Part shown: positions 1 to 11,110 of the stretch, in pieces
How positions within the stretch are numbered: the first letter of the stretch is position 1
Layout: every line of letters starts with the position of its first letter
Assembly (NCBI GenBank): GCA_964035575.1
Contig: OZ037833.1
Coordinates: forward strand, 1,612,001 to 1,676,000
DNA length: 64,000 nucleotides
Direction: 5' to 3'
From: Rhynchopus sp. YZ270_cl-10
Taxonomy: Eukaryota > Euglenozoa > Diplonemea > Diplonemida > Diplonemidae
Position numbers and translations under genes: made by a program
Notes under the pieces: generated by a model
What the model saw: only the letters and a program-made list of their open reading frames with translations
What the model was told of the DNA's origin: nothing
The model's database searches: none

Positions 1-2520
1 GACGTGGGCCCACTGAAGTCCTCGCACCCAGGAGTTTAGTGCATGCCAAAGGTCTTCGTTGTGTTTCCACTGTTGACGGACGCTCTCGTAGCTGTAGACT
101 GGGAGATGTACCTGTCTGGGCTGGGGTGAGGACCAGCCCCACGGAAAGCTCTGCAGCCGGTGGTGTCTGGCAGATTCTTCGGGGCGGTCGGCACGGATCT
201 GTCGCTCTTTTACCACCTCCACAAAGAAGCGTTGGAGACTCCTGACGATGAAGCGTCTGTCGTCCGAGTTTTGCGGTAGCGCATTGTCCCCTTGTCGGAA
301 GGCTGGGGCCACCCCACATATCGACAGGCAATTTGGCCAATTGGTTCGATCCTGCGATGTGATGCTGTGCCTGGCTCGCACCGACGACCACGCCTGGCAG
401 TCCCACCAAAGATGCTCAACCGTCTCTCGTTCGCCAGACACGCAATAGGGGCAAGATGTTGTGCTGAGGCCTGAGCGGCCCGTGGTGTTCACCGCACCCG
501 CGATGACTGATCTGAGAATGCCTTTCTGGTAGCCGGTTAACTCGTTAGCAGAGTCCTCTAACAGGTGCCTGGTTGTGTGGCCATCGACACCATGCTGCAG
601 GCCTTCGAAGTCGGGGCGCCTGTTAGCCATTTTTGAGAGTATCTCCGTACGGAGGAAGTGGCGGGCTTCTGCCTCCATTCCTGCCACTTGCTTGTCTGTG
701 AGCGTACTCAGCTCCAAGGTAGCAGCGTCACCTGCCTCGTTCACAAAGCTAATCGACGTTGGAGACTGCCATGTCCAGCCGAGTGCTCGCAGGGTGAGCG
801 AGATGAGATGGAATGGGCCACATGTCAGAGAGTCTCTATTCTGCCAAGCGGCTGTAGCGAGGGGTCTGCAACTTGCCTTTCTCATTTGTTTGGCCCATGC
901 TCTTAGCCTGTGGAGGTGCAAGACCATGGAAGGGTCCATGCGATGTCCGTGTTGCAGGACGTGCAGTACAACTTCTGGCGCCCTTCTGTTGGTACCCGTC
1001 CACACCGCCGCTGTGAACTTTGTCGTGAGGTTTTTCTGCTCTTTGGGGGACATGTACGTTGTGGAGGCAGCGTAGTAGCACTTCGACCCCGCACTCATGG
1101 ACGCCACGTGGTCTCGGTGCTGAACTGGGGTGGGGAGGGATTTCACCCTTCGGAGGTTCTCAACTGCAGTTTCACGCCTCTTTGCAATGCGGTCTGAGAC
1201 GGGCAGGTTGTCCACATCCTGTGTTGGCTTCGCATGCACCATCGCACCCGTGCAGTCGAAGCTGTTTCGCTCTGGAAGGAAGATGGGTGGGGACTGACTT
1301 ACCAAACACCGTGAGAGGGAGTCGTAGGCTTTGAGTTCGCATGGGGGGGTGTCGCAAGTCGAGAAGGTGTGCGACTTTGACGTGCTGATTGCCATTTGGG
1401 TCTTCTGCGAGAAGATGACAGTACGGTCGGTGATGTCCTGCTGCAGCTCATGTGTGCTGGCAGTCGCGTAGATGTCATCGACATAAGAAGCGGCCTCGGC
1501 CCCCCGACTCTCCACATCCCGCATCCAGACGCTGACTACGATGTTGATCAGGATAACGCTAAGCGGGCACCCCTGCATGATGCCATTCGTGGGGACGAAT
1601 GGTTGCCCTATGGAGCCATTGCACTTGAAATGCCTGGTCATTCTAGCGTAAGCCTCTCGTAGCGTGGTTAGCACCACTTCGTTGAATCCCAGCCGCGCCG
1701 CAAGCTGAAATGTGATCTCTATCGGCACTGTGTCAAAGCACTTTTGGAAGTCGATAGCGACTCCGTACATATCGCCCTCAGACAGATGCGCGCATTCCAG
1801 CTGGGCTGCTAGGTGCCAGTACAGGTCCTCTGTGCCGTGTTTGGGCCTGCACCCGTGCAGCCCCTCGGGGGCCAGCTTCTCAAGCCAAGGGAAAGCCGAT
1901 TTCGCACGCACCGACGCCCAGACCCGGTACAAAACAGCCGTGATCGTGATAGGGCGTTGTGACAGGGGGTTTGCATCGCTTTCAGGTTTGGGAATGAGAG
2001 GTACTAGGGCCTGCATGAGGTCTTCCGGCCACACACCGTCGCGTTCGATCGCATTCAAACCTTCCGCCAGTAGTGCGAGCACGCTGTCCGGCAGCTGCTG
2101 CAGCTCAAAGGCCCTCCAACCATGCATACCCGGGGATGTAGTGCGCTTCAATCTACCAATAGCTGAACGCACGTCGTCCACAGTGATTTGCTCGCACTCC
2201 ATGGGCTCTCTGTGTGGGAGTATCGTTTCGTACGTGTCAAGAAATTCATTCCAGCTGGGTTCAGGTGAATCAACGTATCGGCGGAAAATTCCACCCCAAG
2301 CTTCGTTGTCCAGGAGAAGGGTATCGATTTTCTTTGGGTCCGCTGTGAGCGTGCCATCATGTTGCCTCATGAACGCAGCTGGCGTTGTGAAGCGATCTGC
2401 GACGAAGTCGAAAACCATTCCTTGGCCTTTACACCCTGCGTAGGCGTTCTGCATCACCTGCTTCCATTGCAGGCTGCGCTGGCTCTTAAGGGCTAGGAAG
2501 GCCTCCTTATTGGATCCGGA
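1..2520 (-). mobile_element. LINE-type (non-LTR) retrotransposon, reverse transcriptase part, runs off left edge
   Basis: The minus frame is free of stops from 2598 to position 1 and leaves the window open; the first plausible in-element Met is at 2454. Reverse transcriptase motifs are visible in order: a PGMHGW thumb/finger segment, LIPKPE followed by RPITI, motif A with AIDFQKCFDTV (about 1770-1735), motif B with NGIMQGCPLS (about 1590-1550) and the catalytic YVDD (about 1488-1477). Near 460-405 is a C-terminal zinc knuckle CPYC...H...C preceding ETVEHLWWDC, as in R2-like and other LINE proteins. No endonuclease is visible upstream of the RT, and the element begins only about 15 bp past the stop codon of the next gene, next to a CACAA-rich stretch. 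That suggests a 5'-truncated insertion, but the clade cannot be fixed because the 3' end is missing. It lies on the same strand as the host genes. Confidence 0.88.
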
Positions 2521-2536
2521 TTTGTGTTGTGTTGTG

Positions 2537-3265
2537 TTATGACCTACCCCTCCGCCATACCTCAGAAAATTCATCCTTGAACTCACTCGCCTCCCCCCTC
2601 AACCCAAACTCTTGGGAACGCCCCACCACTCCACCCTTTCTGCTTCTGAGGCTGAGCTTTGATCTGTGCACCAGAGACTTTGCTTTGATTTCGAGCACCG
2701 CTTTGCGGGCTTCGTCTAAAGTCTTGCCTGTCTCCGCCATGATCTTGGCCAGTCGCCCTGTGGATTGGTTGCCACCGACGAGGACTTCTTTGGCGTACAT
2801 CTGGGTTGTGTTTGTGAGGGCGTAGGGGTTGTCCTTCATGGAGAGACGGCGGAGATCGCCTAGGGACATTCCCTTGCGGAGGTGGAGCATCTTGCGTACC
2901 ACGGTGTCGTCTCTGCCGTGCTTCACGAAGTTGTGTGCCTCCTCGAATTCACTGACGGAGTGGCGTACTGCATCCTGGAAGCGCTTCCGCCACTTCTTCA
3001 GCTCCGGTGCATATGCAGTGAGCTCGTAGGTCAGCCCCTGTGAGCGTGTGTCCTCAGTCAGTACAATAGGCTTTCGGCTGTTTGTGTAAGGGTTTCGTAT
3101 CTTCCGCCGTGTACGCCAAAACCCCACTCTCGTCGCATGTCTCGCCTGCAGTGCACCCACCGCCCCCTTCTGCAGCGGTGTCGCGCGTACCGCATTGTTG
3201 GTGCTGCTTGCAACCATAGACGTCCCGCATCCTGCACTGCGGAGTGTCAACTTCGCACCAAACAT
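2537..3265 (-). CDS. Small basic protein, probably mitochondrion-targeted; function unknown
   Basis: The product is 242 residues. The frame continues upstream of the chosen Met, but that part is a translated CCACCC repeat. A pyrimidine tract ending in CCCCAG lies about 20 nt before the ATG at 3265, which supports this start. The N-terminus (MFGAKLTLRSAG, rich in Ala, Ser, Thr and Arg with no acidic residues for about 30 positions) looks like a mitochondrial presequence. The body is Arg/Lys-rich, with RVGFWRTRRKIRNPY near residue 45 and a GRLAKIMAETGKTLDEARKA helix near 165. This resembles organelle ribosomal proteins in character, but I cannot match it to a family. The LINE remnant sits immediately downstream. 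Confidence 0.7.
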   Translation of the reverse strand: MFGAKLTLRSAGCGTSMVASSTNNAVRATPLQKGAVGALQARHATRVGFWRTRRKIRNPYTNSRKPIVLTEDTRSQGLTYELTAYAPELKKWRKRFQDAVRHSVSEFEEAHNFVKHGRDDTVVRKMLHLRKGMSLGDLRRLSMKDNPYALTNTTQMYAKEVLVGGNQSTGRLAKIMAETGKTLDEARKAVLEIKAKSLVHRSKLSLRSRKGGVVGRSQEFGLRGEASEFKDEFSEVWRRGRS

Positions 3266-3397
3266 TGTATTGTTGGGTGTACCCTGGGGTGGTGGGTGTG
3301 GTGGGGGGTGGGGTGGGATTGTAGAGTGAAAGGGAGTGTGTTTTGGTTCTAGACAATGTTCTAAAAGTTGAGAGAAAAAATACAAAAATGGCGTGGA

Positions 3398-5008
3398 TTA
3401 GTCTGGGGGGCGGGACAGCTCTGACACCCATGCGGTGGGCATGAGGAAGGAGCTCTTCTGTGCGGCAAGCTGCTTCTGCTGAGAGACAAGCGCGTCGAGG
3501 CGCGACGCCATGGGGGTGACCTGCGTTGCGACGGTGACGCTGTCCTGAGCGTCGAGGAGGGCAGCCTTGCGCATCATGGCCTCACTCCCTGCACGACCTC
3601 TGTTCTTCAACATACGCGGCGAGTCCATGTCGGTCCCCACGCTGGCGTCACTCTTCCCATCGTCCACACCTAGCCGCGTTGTAGGTGGCGGTGTCACAGC
3701 AGGAAACCTCTGCAACCGTGTTGGTGGTGTCTGCACATCTGCTCCACGCTGCATCACCACCTTCATGACAAACGGTGATGCTGTCGTTGCAGTTGTCCCC
3801 TGAGTCTGTGCTGCCCACACAGGAGACTCCTCGCCATGAGATACAAGACGTGGTGAAGGGATTGGCTGCGGTGGTGGCGGTGGTGGTGGTGGTGTCATCG
3901 CCACCGTCTCGTTCCGCAGATGTGCCGGAGGTGGCCCTAACGCAGCGGGCGATACAGAGTGCGCGCCCTGCGCGTGGCACAGCTCCTTGAGTGCGCTGAG
4001 CTGCCGGGTGGCGTCGTCATGCTGCATCCTCAGCACCGCGTGCTCGCGCTTCTCAAGGGCAAGCTGTTGTTTGACGGACGTAAGGGTTTCCTCCTCTCGA
4101 GCAGGGGAATACCCTGTGCGCACCATTAAAAGGGAAAGCTCGTTTTGTTCGGTCCGGGATGCTAGCAACTTAGACGTCTGTGTAAGGTCGGCAACCTGCT
4201 TTTTGAGGTCCTCAATGGTAGCCTTCTGGTGTCGGGAAAGCGAGTCGAGTGTGCCGTGCTGCTGCTGTGCGACTGCGAGCTGGCGGGCCAGCTCCCTGGA
4301 GCGTGCGTTAGCGACGTCGACCTCGGCCTTGCTCTCATCCAGCTTCTCGACTGCAGTGTCGCAGAGGGAGAGGCGCATCTCCAGCTGTGCGGCGCGTGTC
4401 TGCAGCGAGCCTGCGTCTGTCGAGGATGCGCTGAGCATGTTGTCCTTCTGCTCCCTCAGCGCTTCGGTCTCCTTTCTGAGCTGCGCAACGTCGCGTTTCA
4501 ACATCGCGTTTTCATGCTCGAGGACGCTCTTCTGATGCTCGATGCCGCCTTTGGAGGAGAGCTCGCGTGCAATGCGTTCACTGCTTTCTGCGAGGAGACG
4601 TTCACACTCGTCTGCACGGCTCCGCTCGCTTGCGGTCTGCGTACGGAGGGAGGACAACGCCTGCTCTGAGACACGCAGTTTGGACCGCAGCTCTGCAAGC
4701 TCCACCAGCGCCGCCTCTTGCAGGGCTACCTCCGCCTCAGCACTCTCCGCTCGTGTTTCGACACGCTTCATCTTTGTCTCCCAAGCGTCTCGTCGCGACC
4801 GCTCCGCGACCACATCCTCCTCAAGCTTGCCCACCTTCATGCGCTCCCGCTCTGCCGCCCGCTGATGCCGTTCCACCTCCCGCCCCAGCTGCTCCATGTC
4901 GCGGTGCTTCTCCTCCAACAGCTTCTCCAGAGAGTGGATGCGTTGCCTCTCCACAGCGTCCTTTCTGTTCTCCACGCCCCTCTCCACGTCTCCCCACATC
5001 GAAGACAT
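3398..5008 (-). CDS. Long coiled-coil protein with a proline-rich C-terminal region
   Basis: The product is 536 residues starting at MSSMWGDVERG. An upstream Met at 5092 precedes a TACAG splice-acceptor-like site and is probably in untranslated RNA. Residues about 20-345 are almost continuous heptad-like coiled coil rich in Glu, Lys, Arg, Ala and Leu. This is followed by a run of eight prolines near residue 375 and a Ser/Pro/Thr-rich tail containing TPPPTTRLG and DSVTVATQVTPMASRLD. There is no catalytic motif or membrane segment. It is probably a cytoskeletal or flagellar scaffold, by analogy with many protist coiled-coil proteins, but this is only an inference. Confidence 0.75.
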   Translation of the reverse strand: MSSMWGDVERGVENRKDAVERQRIHSLEKLLEEKHRDMEQLGREVERHQRAAERERMKVGKLEEDVVAERSRRDAWETKMKRVETRAESAEAEVALQEAALVELAELRSKLRVSEQALSSLRTQTASERSRADECERLLAESSERIARELSSKGGIEHQKSVLEHENAMLKRDVAQLRKETEALREQKDNMLSASSTDAGSLQTRAAQLEMRLSLCDTAVEKLDESKAEVDVANARSRELARQLAVAQQQHGTLDSLSRHQKATIEDLKKQVADLTQTSKLLASRTEQNELSLLMVRTGYSPAREEETLTSVKQQLALEKREHAVLRMQHDDATRQLSALKELCHAQGAHSVSPAALGPPPAHLRNETVAMTPPPPPPPPQPIPSPRLVSHGEESPVWAAQTQGTTATTASPFVMKVVMQRGADVQTPPTRLQRFPAVTPPPTTRLGVDDGKSDASVGTDMDSPRMLKNRGRAGSEAMMRKAALLDAQDSVTVATQVTPMASRLDALVSQQKQLAAQKSSFLMPTAWVSELSRPPD

Positions 5009-5480
5009 AACAAAGGGGTGTGGGTGTACCTCTGTAGGGCTACGATTCACTACGCAAAAATGAATGATAATTAAGAGAACCAATTTCCTCAAATTTTCTC
5101 GAACAGAAGAGAAGAGATGACACCTGTCCTACTTTACAATCCAGAGGTGTTGAGGAAGATACAAACCATGACAAAAGGCTGAGAGGGGGGGGAAATGGTG
5201 ACGGTAAAAAAGTCTGCTTTTTTAATAGAAACAAAGTTGAAGCTGGTGCAAAAAAAAAAAAAAAACGCCTCTGGGGATGGCAGTGTTGACACCCCATCGG
5301 TTATTGAACCCCAGGAGGTGCTATTAAGGAAAAGAAAAGAAAAATGGGTGAAGTTGAGGGGGGGGAATAGGGTACCTCTTGAAGGAAACCTAAACTTCAA
5401 AGGAAAAAGAAAAAGAAAAAAGAAAAAGGTGAAAGTAAGCCCTCAAGTGCTTTTCGTCACCTTTTGAGATAAAAACAGGG

Positions 5481-5519
5481 TTTGGTAAGATGAACCTAAG
5501 CCTCTCTGTGCTTGGTCAA
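5481..5519 (-). repeat. Hairpin repeat, family A
   Basis: Plus-strand reading: TTTGGTAAGATGAACC, then TAAG, the CCTCTCTGTG core, and CTTGGTCA. The stem pairs CTAAGC with GCTTGG-like bases. On the transcribed minus strand it is a hairpin followed by a pyrimidine-rich tail. Confidence 0.6.
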
Positions 5520-5922
5520 AAAATGGTGTCCTCTACAGACACGAAGGAAGAACAAAGCGAAGGCCTCAGAGGGGGTGAGGACCTGCGTAGAAAATAAAAT
5601 CAAAAAAAAAGTCAAGGTTAAAAAAAAAAATGGGAAGGAATAAGTAAGATAAACGGGAGGAAACGGTGCCCAAAGACATCTCAACATCTCAACTGAAGAG
5701 AAAGCTTGTATGGGGAACGGGCCGTCCAGGGGTTTGTTTTGTTTTGTTTTTTGTTTTTGTGTGGTTGGTTTTGTTACAAAAAAAAAATTGTTTGTAAGAT
5801 GAATGCCTCTCTCATACACAAAAAGGGGGTAGAAAGGTAGGTTATAAAATCTCGGGGAAGGGTGCGTCATGTCACACATCGATAGGGGGTTTTTGTTGTT
5901 TTGAAAAAATATTGGTTTTTTT

Positions 5923-5970
5923 TGAAAACTTGGTTGTATTAGTGTAGACACCCGAGGATGAACTCCACTA
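5923..5970. repeat. 47-bp dispersed repeat (family H), copy 1
   Basis: It starts GAAAACTTGG, runs through GACACCCGAGGATG and ends AACTCCACTA. A second copy in the same orientation is at 10719-10767, with only a few differences. No coding capacity. Confidence 0.75.
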
Positions 5971-7904
5971 GTTTTTTTGTTAGACATTGGAGGGTGGGTC
6001 CGCTGTACTATTTTTTTTTCGTGTAATACAAATTGCCAAAAGACACAAAAAGAGAGAGAGAGACAATAGTTCACAAAGTTACTAAAGAATAGCACAAAGG
6101 GAAGTTATGGTCGGGGAGGAGGGGGAGGCAGAGGTTGGCAGTACTGTGTATTCATTATAGATTATTACCCGAAATGCAACATAGCCTCTAGAGACTATAT
6201 TCTGATACATTCCGACGGTATAAACACATGAAAGCACACAATGTGGCCATTATCTTGAGGGGTTTGGTGTTGTGCAAAAAATGACATTATCTCGCTGGGC
6301 TACTAGAGAATTGATAATCTTGAATTGTTGTGAAGTTTTTTTTTCCTAACACGTAGTGTATTAAGAAACTAGACAAAAAAGAACCGCCAACGTTCAGATC
6401 TTGTATAACAGTATTTTCCCTTGAATCCTTTCACCTTTGCGCCAAACAGATTTTTACTCCTATTTGGCTGCGTTCAACGAAAAAATACTGTTATATATTT
6501 TTGTTATCAAGATCAGTTGGATGATATCGTCTAGTTTTGACTTCTTTACCTTTTAAAGGGAACAGACAAGAGACGTGTGTCTTTTTTTTTTTCTTCTAGA
6601 CATCGCTTCTGTTGTAGCTTTTCCGAAAAAAAGTACAAAATTGCATTTTGGGGAGTGTCTTTGTTATTTTGGATAAACTTTACCAATGGGATTGAAAACA
6701 AAAAAGAGAGAAAAAAGATGAACGGCGGCCTCTCAACGGCCGCAATACATCACAGCACATTTTGTGTGTAATATTTTAACATTTTTTTTTGTTGGAAATT
6801 TTAGAAATTGCACAAAAAATAAAGGGGAAAAGTTGAACATACAAACGCCTCTACGGTCGTTGGATATTGCATGACTTTGTCTCCCTCGGGATATAAACTC
6901 TCGTCTGATTTTGCGTTTATAGCTGTAAAAAAGAGTGATACAAAGTAGGCTTTACGTCACGTATTTTGGCTTAAAGAAGGTATCACGACATAAAGCATTA
7001 TGTTGTAACATAAAACACTTTATCATCACGCAGGTGTCCACACTAAAAACAACTCACAAAAGACGACTGATCGAGGTGTACGAGGCTGAATCATCTGGCC
7101 TGCGCTCCAAGGAGGGCTACGCCAAACGCTGGGTTCAGTTGATGAACTGGTGCAAACTGAAGCGGCCCGGCAGCCTGCGTGAGGAACACTTGGTGCTCTA
7201 CTTTTCGTTCTGGAAACGGCAGAGTCACAGCAGCCTCATCCATCTGGACGATCTACGCCATTGAACCATCAGGCGATCCTACCCCCCAGAGGCTGCGCAG
7301 TGTCCCACATCACCATGCTCAAGGCATAAAGCCCGGCAGACGTCGAGCAATTTCGGCAAGATGTTGATACGGACAACGTCCGTTACTGGCAGGTCCGCAA
7401 AGCTGCAGTCTCGGTCCCATCATGGGAGGTCTGAGAGCTGCGGAAATGCGGGCCTGAGATGAACGATATTGTAGAAACAGGGGAAGGCTCTGTGTTCTAT
7501 TCGAGACACAAAAAAAAAACAAGCAACAATCGAGGCCAGCAGTGCTGTCGCTGAGTTTTGAAAAAAAATTTAATAGGTAGGGCACTGGTAGGGCAGGCCA
7601 AAAAAAAACCCGCAAAAAAAAGTCCCGAGCTTTCCCCCCGTAAAAGCGGTCGCTGCGCGCGCTTCGCGCGCGCGACTCCCTGCCAGTGCAAGAAGGTGAG
7701 GCTCTTTCTCCCCTCTGATGCACAAAATCGTGAAAGGCGGGTGGGGAGGGTGAACCACAAGCCGTAGTGGGTGTCAGCTGTCGTATCAGTAACCTCAGTA
7801 GATCTATAAAAGAACCACGGCAACCAAAGGTTCCAGGCGAAGCCACGGTATTTCTAAAAAATGTTGCCATAAAGTAGCGCCGTTCGTAATTAACGTCAGT
7901 TTCC

Positions 7905-9195
7905 GTAAAGGTTACTTATGGGGTGTTCCGGGGTATGGAATTTTGGGAATTTTCATTTCAATTCACAACTTTTCACAACTCTTCACAAAAAAGTGCGTGT
8001 GAAGAGTTGTGAAGAGTTGTGAAGAGTTGTGAAAAGTTGTGAAAAGTTGTGAAGAGTTGTGAACAGTTGTGAACAGTTGTGAACAGTTGTGACGTGGCGA
8101 GGTCTGGGTGGTGCCTGGGCACCCACCTACCCAGGTAGGTACAGGGCACCTTGGCGGACGTTGTTTGGCAACACAGGCGGTTCTGTGTGCAAAAAGTGCT
8201 TAAAACGGTGTGGCTGACCCGACAATTTGGGCCCTTTCGGACCACGTGTTTTTAGGTGTTTTTTTCAACTTTTTAATCGGTTTGCATTTTTGGGATCCGC
8301 CCGTGCAGTGGTGGGGTCAATGTTGAAAATTGGACAATTTTATGACCACTTAAATTTTTGGAAAATATGAGCCCGGTCATTAATAGGCGGGGCCATTTTC
8401 GGATAAAATTGTCCCCAAAATCCGGTTTGGCTTCAACACTAAACGAGGAGCACTCGTCAAGCTCTCGAAACTATGAGGAGGGCCCTGGAGGCTCTCGACC
8501 CAAGGGAGTTGACAGGTCTTGTGGGTGGGCCTTGGGAGCGTTGAAACCTTCTTTCCCCTCTGACAAAAAACTGGGGACAGCAGCAAGGGATCACCCACTT
8601 TTCGAAGTGGGTGTCGTCGTATCTAGTATAGTCTCCCGTTTAGACCCCAGCTCAGAGCAAGCAAAACAGGTCACCCCTGGCAAAAATAGCACCAAAACTT
8701 TTCTGGCGAAGCCAAGGTGCGCAACATTTCGGGTAGACCTGCGGGCTACCACTCGGAATTTTTAGCTGCCGCAGGCGCACGGTACGCTACTTTTTTATGA
8801 GTTGCGAACATGTTGAAAAAAAAAGACAACAAGCGAACTAGCCGCGGACTTCCGTCGTCCTCCTCGCACAGGGGGTGGGGTGGTACGGCCAACTTGACCC
8901 ACGGACCCACGCTAGCTAGCCCTGTGCACAGCACACTTGACCTGACCAGTCCTGCAAAAAAAGCCCCCCTTTTTTTTAATCCAATTCACAACTCTTCACA
9001 ACTGTTCACAACTCTTCACAACATCTGTGTTTTTTTCATCCAAATTTTCATTTCAATTCACAACTCTTCACAACTTTTCACAACTCTTCACATAAAAATG
9101 GCAAATACTATGTTGTGAAAACTTGTGAAAAGTTGTGAAAACTTGTGAACGTGCCCAAAATTCCACACCCCGGAACACCCCAACTTACGTATTTT
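7905..9195. repeat. Nested inverted-repeat unit with decamer arrays
   Basis: Left arm: GGGGTGTTCCGGGGTATGG then AATTTTGGGA (7918-7950), followed by AATTCACAACT arrays. Right arm: the inverted copy at about 9156-9190 preceded by the same arrays. Between them are repeated short blocks: GGCGAAGCCACGGTA-like at about 7838, 8708 and 9218, and GCCGCAGGCGCACGGTACG at about 8767 and 9299. It lies wholly inside the older inverted-repeat element, so it is either an insertion or the element's own internal structure. Confidence 0.7.
8000..8095. repeat. Tandem 10-bp repeat array
   Basis: About nine to ten contiguous units of GTGAAGAGTT with AAG, AAA and AAC variants. The inverted form (TTCACAACTC-type units) is at 8984-9025 and 9056-9092, so the arrays can fold onto each other. 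Confidence 0.85.
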
Positions 9196-10161
9196 TCTAA
9201 AAACGAAAGTTTCTGGCGAAGCCACGGTACGCAACATTTCAAAAAAAATGCGCTTAAAATTGCACCATGTCATGGGAAGGGTGCATTGCAAGCTTGCGCC
9301 GCAGGCGCACGGTACGCTACTTTTTTTTCTTCCGCCATGCTGCATGCTTCCTTTTCCTTCGGTGTTTGACCAATTGAGTCGCGTTCTGGTCTCCCACGGT
9401 CGATGAAACGATGAGAAAAAAAACGCCAAAAACTCGTAACGATGGTTAGCAAAATGCCTGCCGAACCCCTCCTCAAAAAAATAAAATAAAATAAAAAAAT
9501 CCTGGTAGGGCAGGAGGGCGGACCTTGCCCTACCAGGAAAAAAAACCAAATTTAATAGGTATGGCGAATGCCATACCAGCCTGATCAGGCACGACAGCAC
9601 TGGAGGCCAGGCAACAAAGGTGGGGGATAGGAGGGAGGGGACAATACCATTCAACAGATCGAGTTCGAGGGCGCCCACCAAGTGGGAGACCAAATGGGTA
9701 GCCTTCAAAGTCGGATTGTCAGCCAACGCCTCCTTCACACACGATCTCCTTCTCCCTACACCCACATCACCAGCAGGAATCCCATACGAATAAGCTCTAC
9801 GTCACTCTCCTACCTTCCCAAGCCAAAAATATGTGACGTAAGCCTACTTTGTATCATTTTTTTTACAGCTAAAAACGCAAAATCAGACAGAGAGTTTATA
9901 TCCCGAGGAGATAAAATATCGTATTGCATTTCTGAAAAAGCGCACTTCACATAACTCGGGAGCATATGGTGCCGAGTTGCATATTTATGACACCTTGCTT
10001 GTCTCATGCATCAAAGCTTTCAACTCAGAACCATATTTGCTCCCTCGTAATGATAAAGTACACTTTACATCATTACAATACATAGTTATTTCAGGTTGAA
10101 GTGGTGAGGGGATGTTTGATAACGTGCTCGAACCTCGTTCAGCTCAGGTACATATCAAAAA

Positions 10162-10203
10162 AAAGTTGACTTTGCACAAAGCCTTCTTCGTGATAGTGTA
10201 CCT
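10162..10203 (-). repeat. Hairpin repeat, family E
   Basis: Plus reading: A-run, GTTGACTTTGCACAAAGCC, a TTCTTCGTG core, then ATAGTGTACC. Related copies are at 14341-14384, 50651-50700 and 61559-61596. Confidence 0.6.
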
Positions 10204-10718
10204 CAAAAAAAGAGCGTTCATATTTACCACTGTTTTTCTACTTTTTCGGCCACGTTTAGCTTCAGTTTAGAGTCATCATTTCAAGAGCAGGTGGAGGGAC
10301 TTTCCTAGACGTGATCTGTTAGTCGCGAGGGTTAGTATCGCATTCCGCCACAGTACAGGATCACTGGAGCTATGTATCATCTACAGATGATATTGCAGCC
10401 CCCCCCCCATTGCAGTACTGCTCAAAACAAAAACAAAAACGATAGACCCCTTTTTCGCCTTTTTTTGCGGGACACTAAAAACTGTTCACCGCCTTTTACC
10501 GTGAAATAAAAGAGAGAGAAAAAATAAACCCTTCACTTCGAGAAGAGGCTCCTGCCCTATGGGCGTACTTTTTAGCACAAAAAATGGGGTAGAAAAAATG
10601 GGGAAACAGAGGGAGCTATTTGAAAGGGAGATAGAGTTTGGGTGGACACTCTTTGACCACTCAGTTTCAATTTTTTTTGGACGCCTCCGTCACGTTTTTC
10701 TCCTTTTTTTTTTTTTTT

Positions 10719-10767
10719 GAAAACTTGGTTTGTATCAGTGTAAGACACCCGAGGATGAACTCCACTA
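10719..10767. repeat. 47-bp dispersed repeat (family H), copy 2
   Basis: Nearly identical to 5923-5970, in the same orientation, on the far side of the inverted-repeat element but well outside its arms. Confidence 0.75.
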
Positions 10768-10973
10768 TACACTTTTTTTTTTGCGTTATTATTTCCTGTT
10801 CATTTATTTCAAAGAAAAAAATTATCAGAGGAACATACTGTGCTAAGTTAGAAGGGGTGTGTTGCAACACAGCATTGAACAGAGAAGATTTAATACACAA
10901 AAAAAAATCGACGTTGATAAAAAGAGCCTAAACCTCGCATGCTTGGTCACCTTTAACACATGGAGGCGATGTG

Positions 10974-11004
<31 letters not shown>

Positions 11005-11065
11005 TTTTGCTTCGAAGCGTATCGGTGTTAGTTTACAAAAATAAACAGAGAGAAAAAAAAAGAAG

Positions 11066-11110
11066 ATTTATAAAGATGAATGTGCCTCTCATGCCGTGCG
11101 CACACACCTT
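11066..11110 (-). repeat. Hairpin repeat, family B
   Basis: Plus reading: TTTATAAAGATGAATGTG, CCTCTCATG core, then CCGTGCGCACACACCTT. The GTGTG/GTGC parts pair with GCAC/CACAC. Confidence 0.6.

Larger units (their letters stand above)
5009..6869. other. Gene-free AT-rich interval
   Basis: No supported gene lies here. The sequence has many A and T homopolymer runs and holds one hairpin repeat at 5481-5519, a degraded C-type repeat near 5262-5292, a B-like repeat near 5798-5825 and one copy of a 47-bp dispersed repeat at 5923-5970. Short open frames on both strands are low-complexity Lys/Phe-rich translations. Confidence 0.6.
6870..9930. mobile_element. Old element with long terminal inverted repeats and a tyrosine-recombinase remnant (fossil)
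   Basis: Roughly 95-105 bp at 6880-6975 recur as an inverted copy at 9822-9912 (shared landmarks: CTCGGGATATAAACTCT, GTCTGATTTTGCGTTT, GATACAAAGTAGGCTT). Just inside the left arm, about 7030-7265 encodes a segment resembling the N-terminal SAM-like domain of tyrosine recombinases (SSGLRSKEGYAKRW followed by a WC and a PGSLREEHLVLYF stretch). The interior also holds a nested inverted-repeat unit. The element is broken: the recombinase is only a fragment and no other element gene is intact. The family cannot be fixed; Crypton-like, DIRS-like and Polinton/PLV-like elements can all carry tyrosine recombinases. The arms differ by several percent, so the insertion is not recent. Confidence 0.7.

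Noticed and set aside
1712-2443. 243-codon plus-strand open frame
   Set aside because: Antisense of the reverse transcriptase.
5195-6095. Lys-rich and Phe-rich short frames
   Set aside because: They translate A and T homopolymer runs and have no acceptor or homology.
7990-8095. CRISPR-like repeat array
   Set aside because: The 10-bp units are contiguous with no spacers and lie inside a eukaryotic mobile element.
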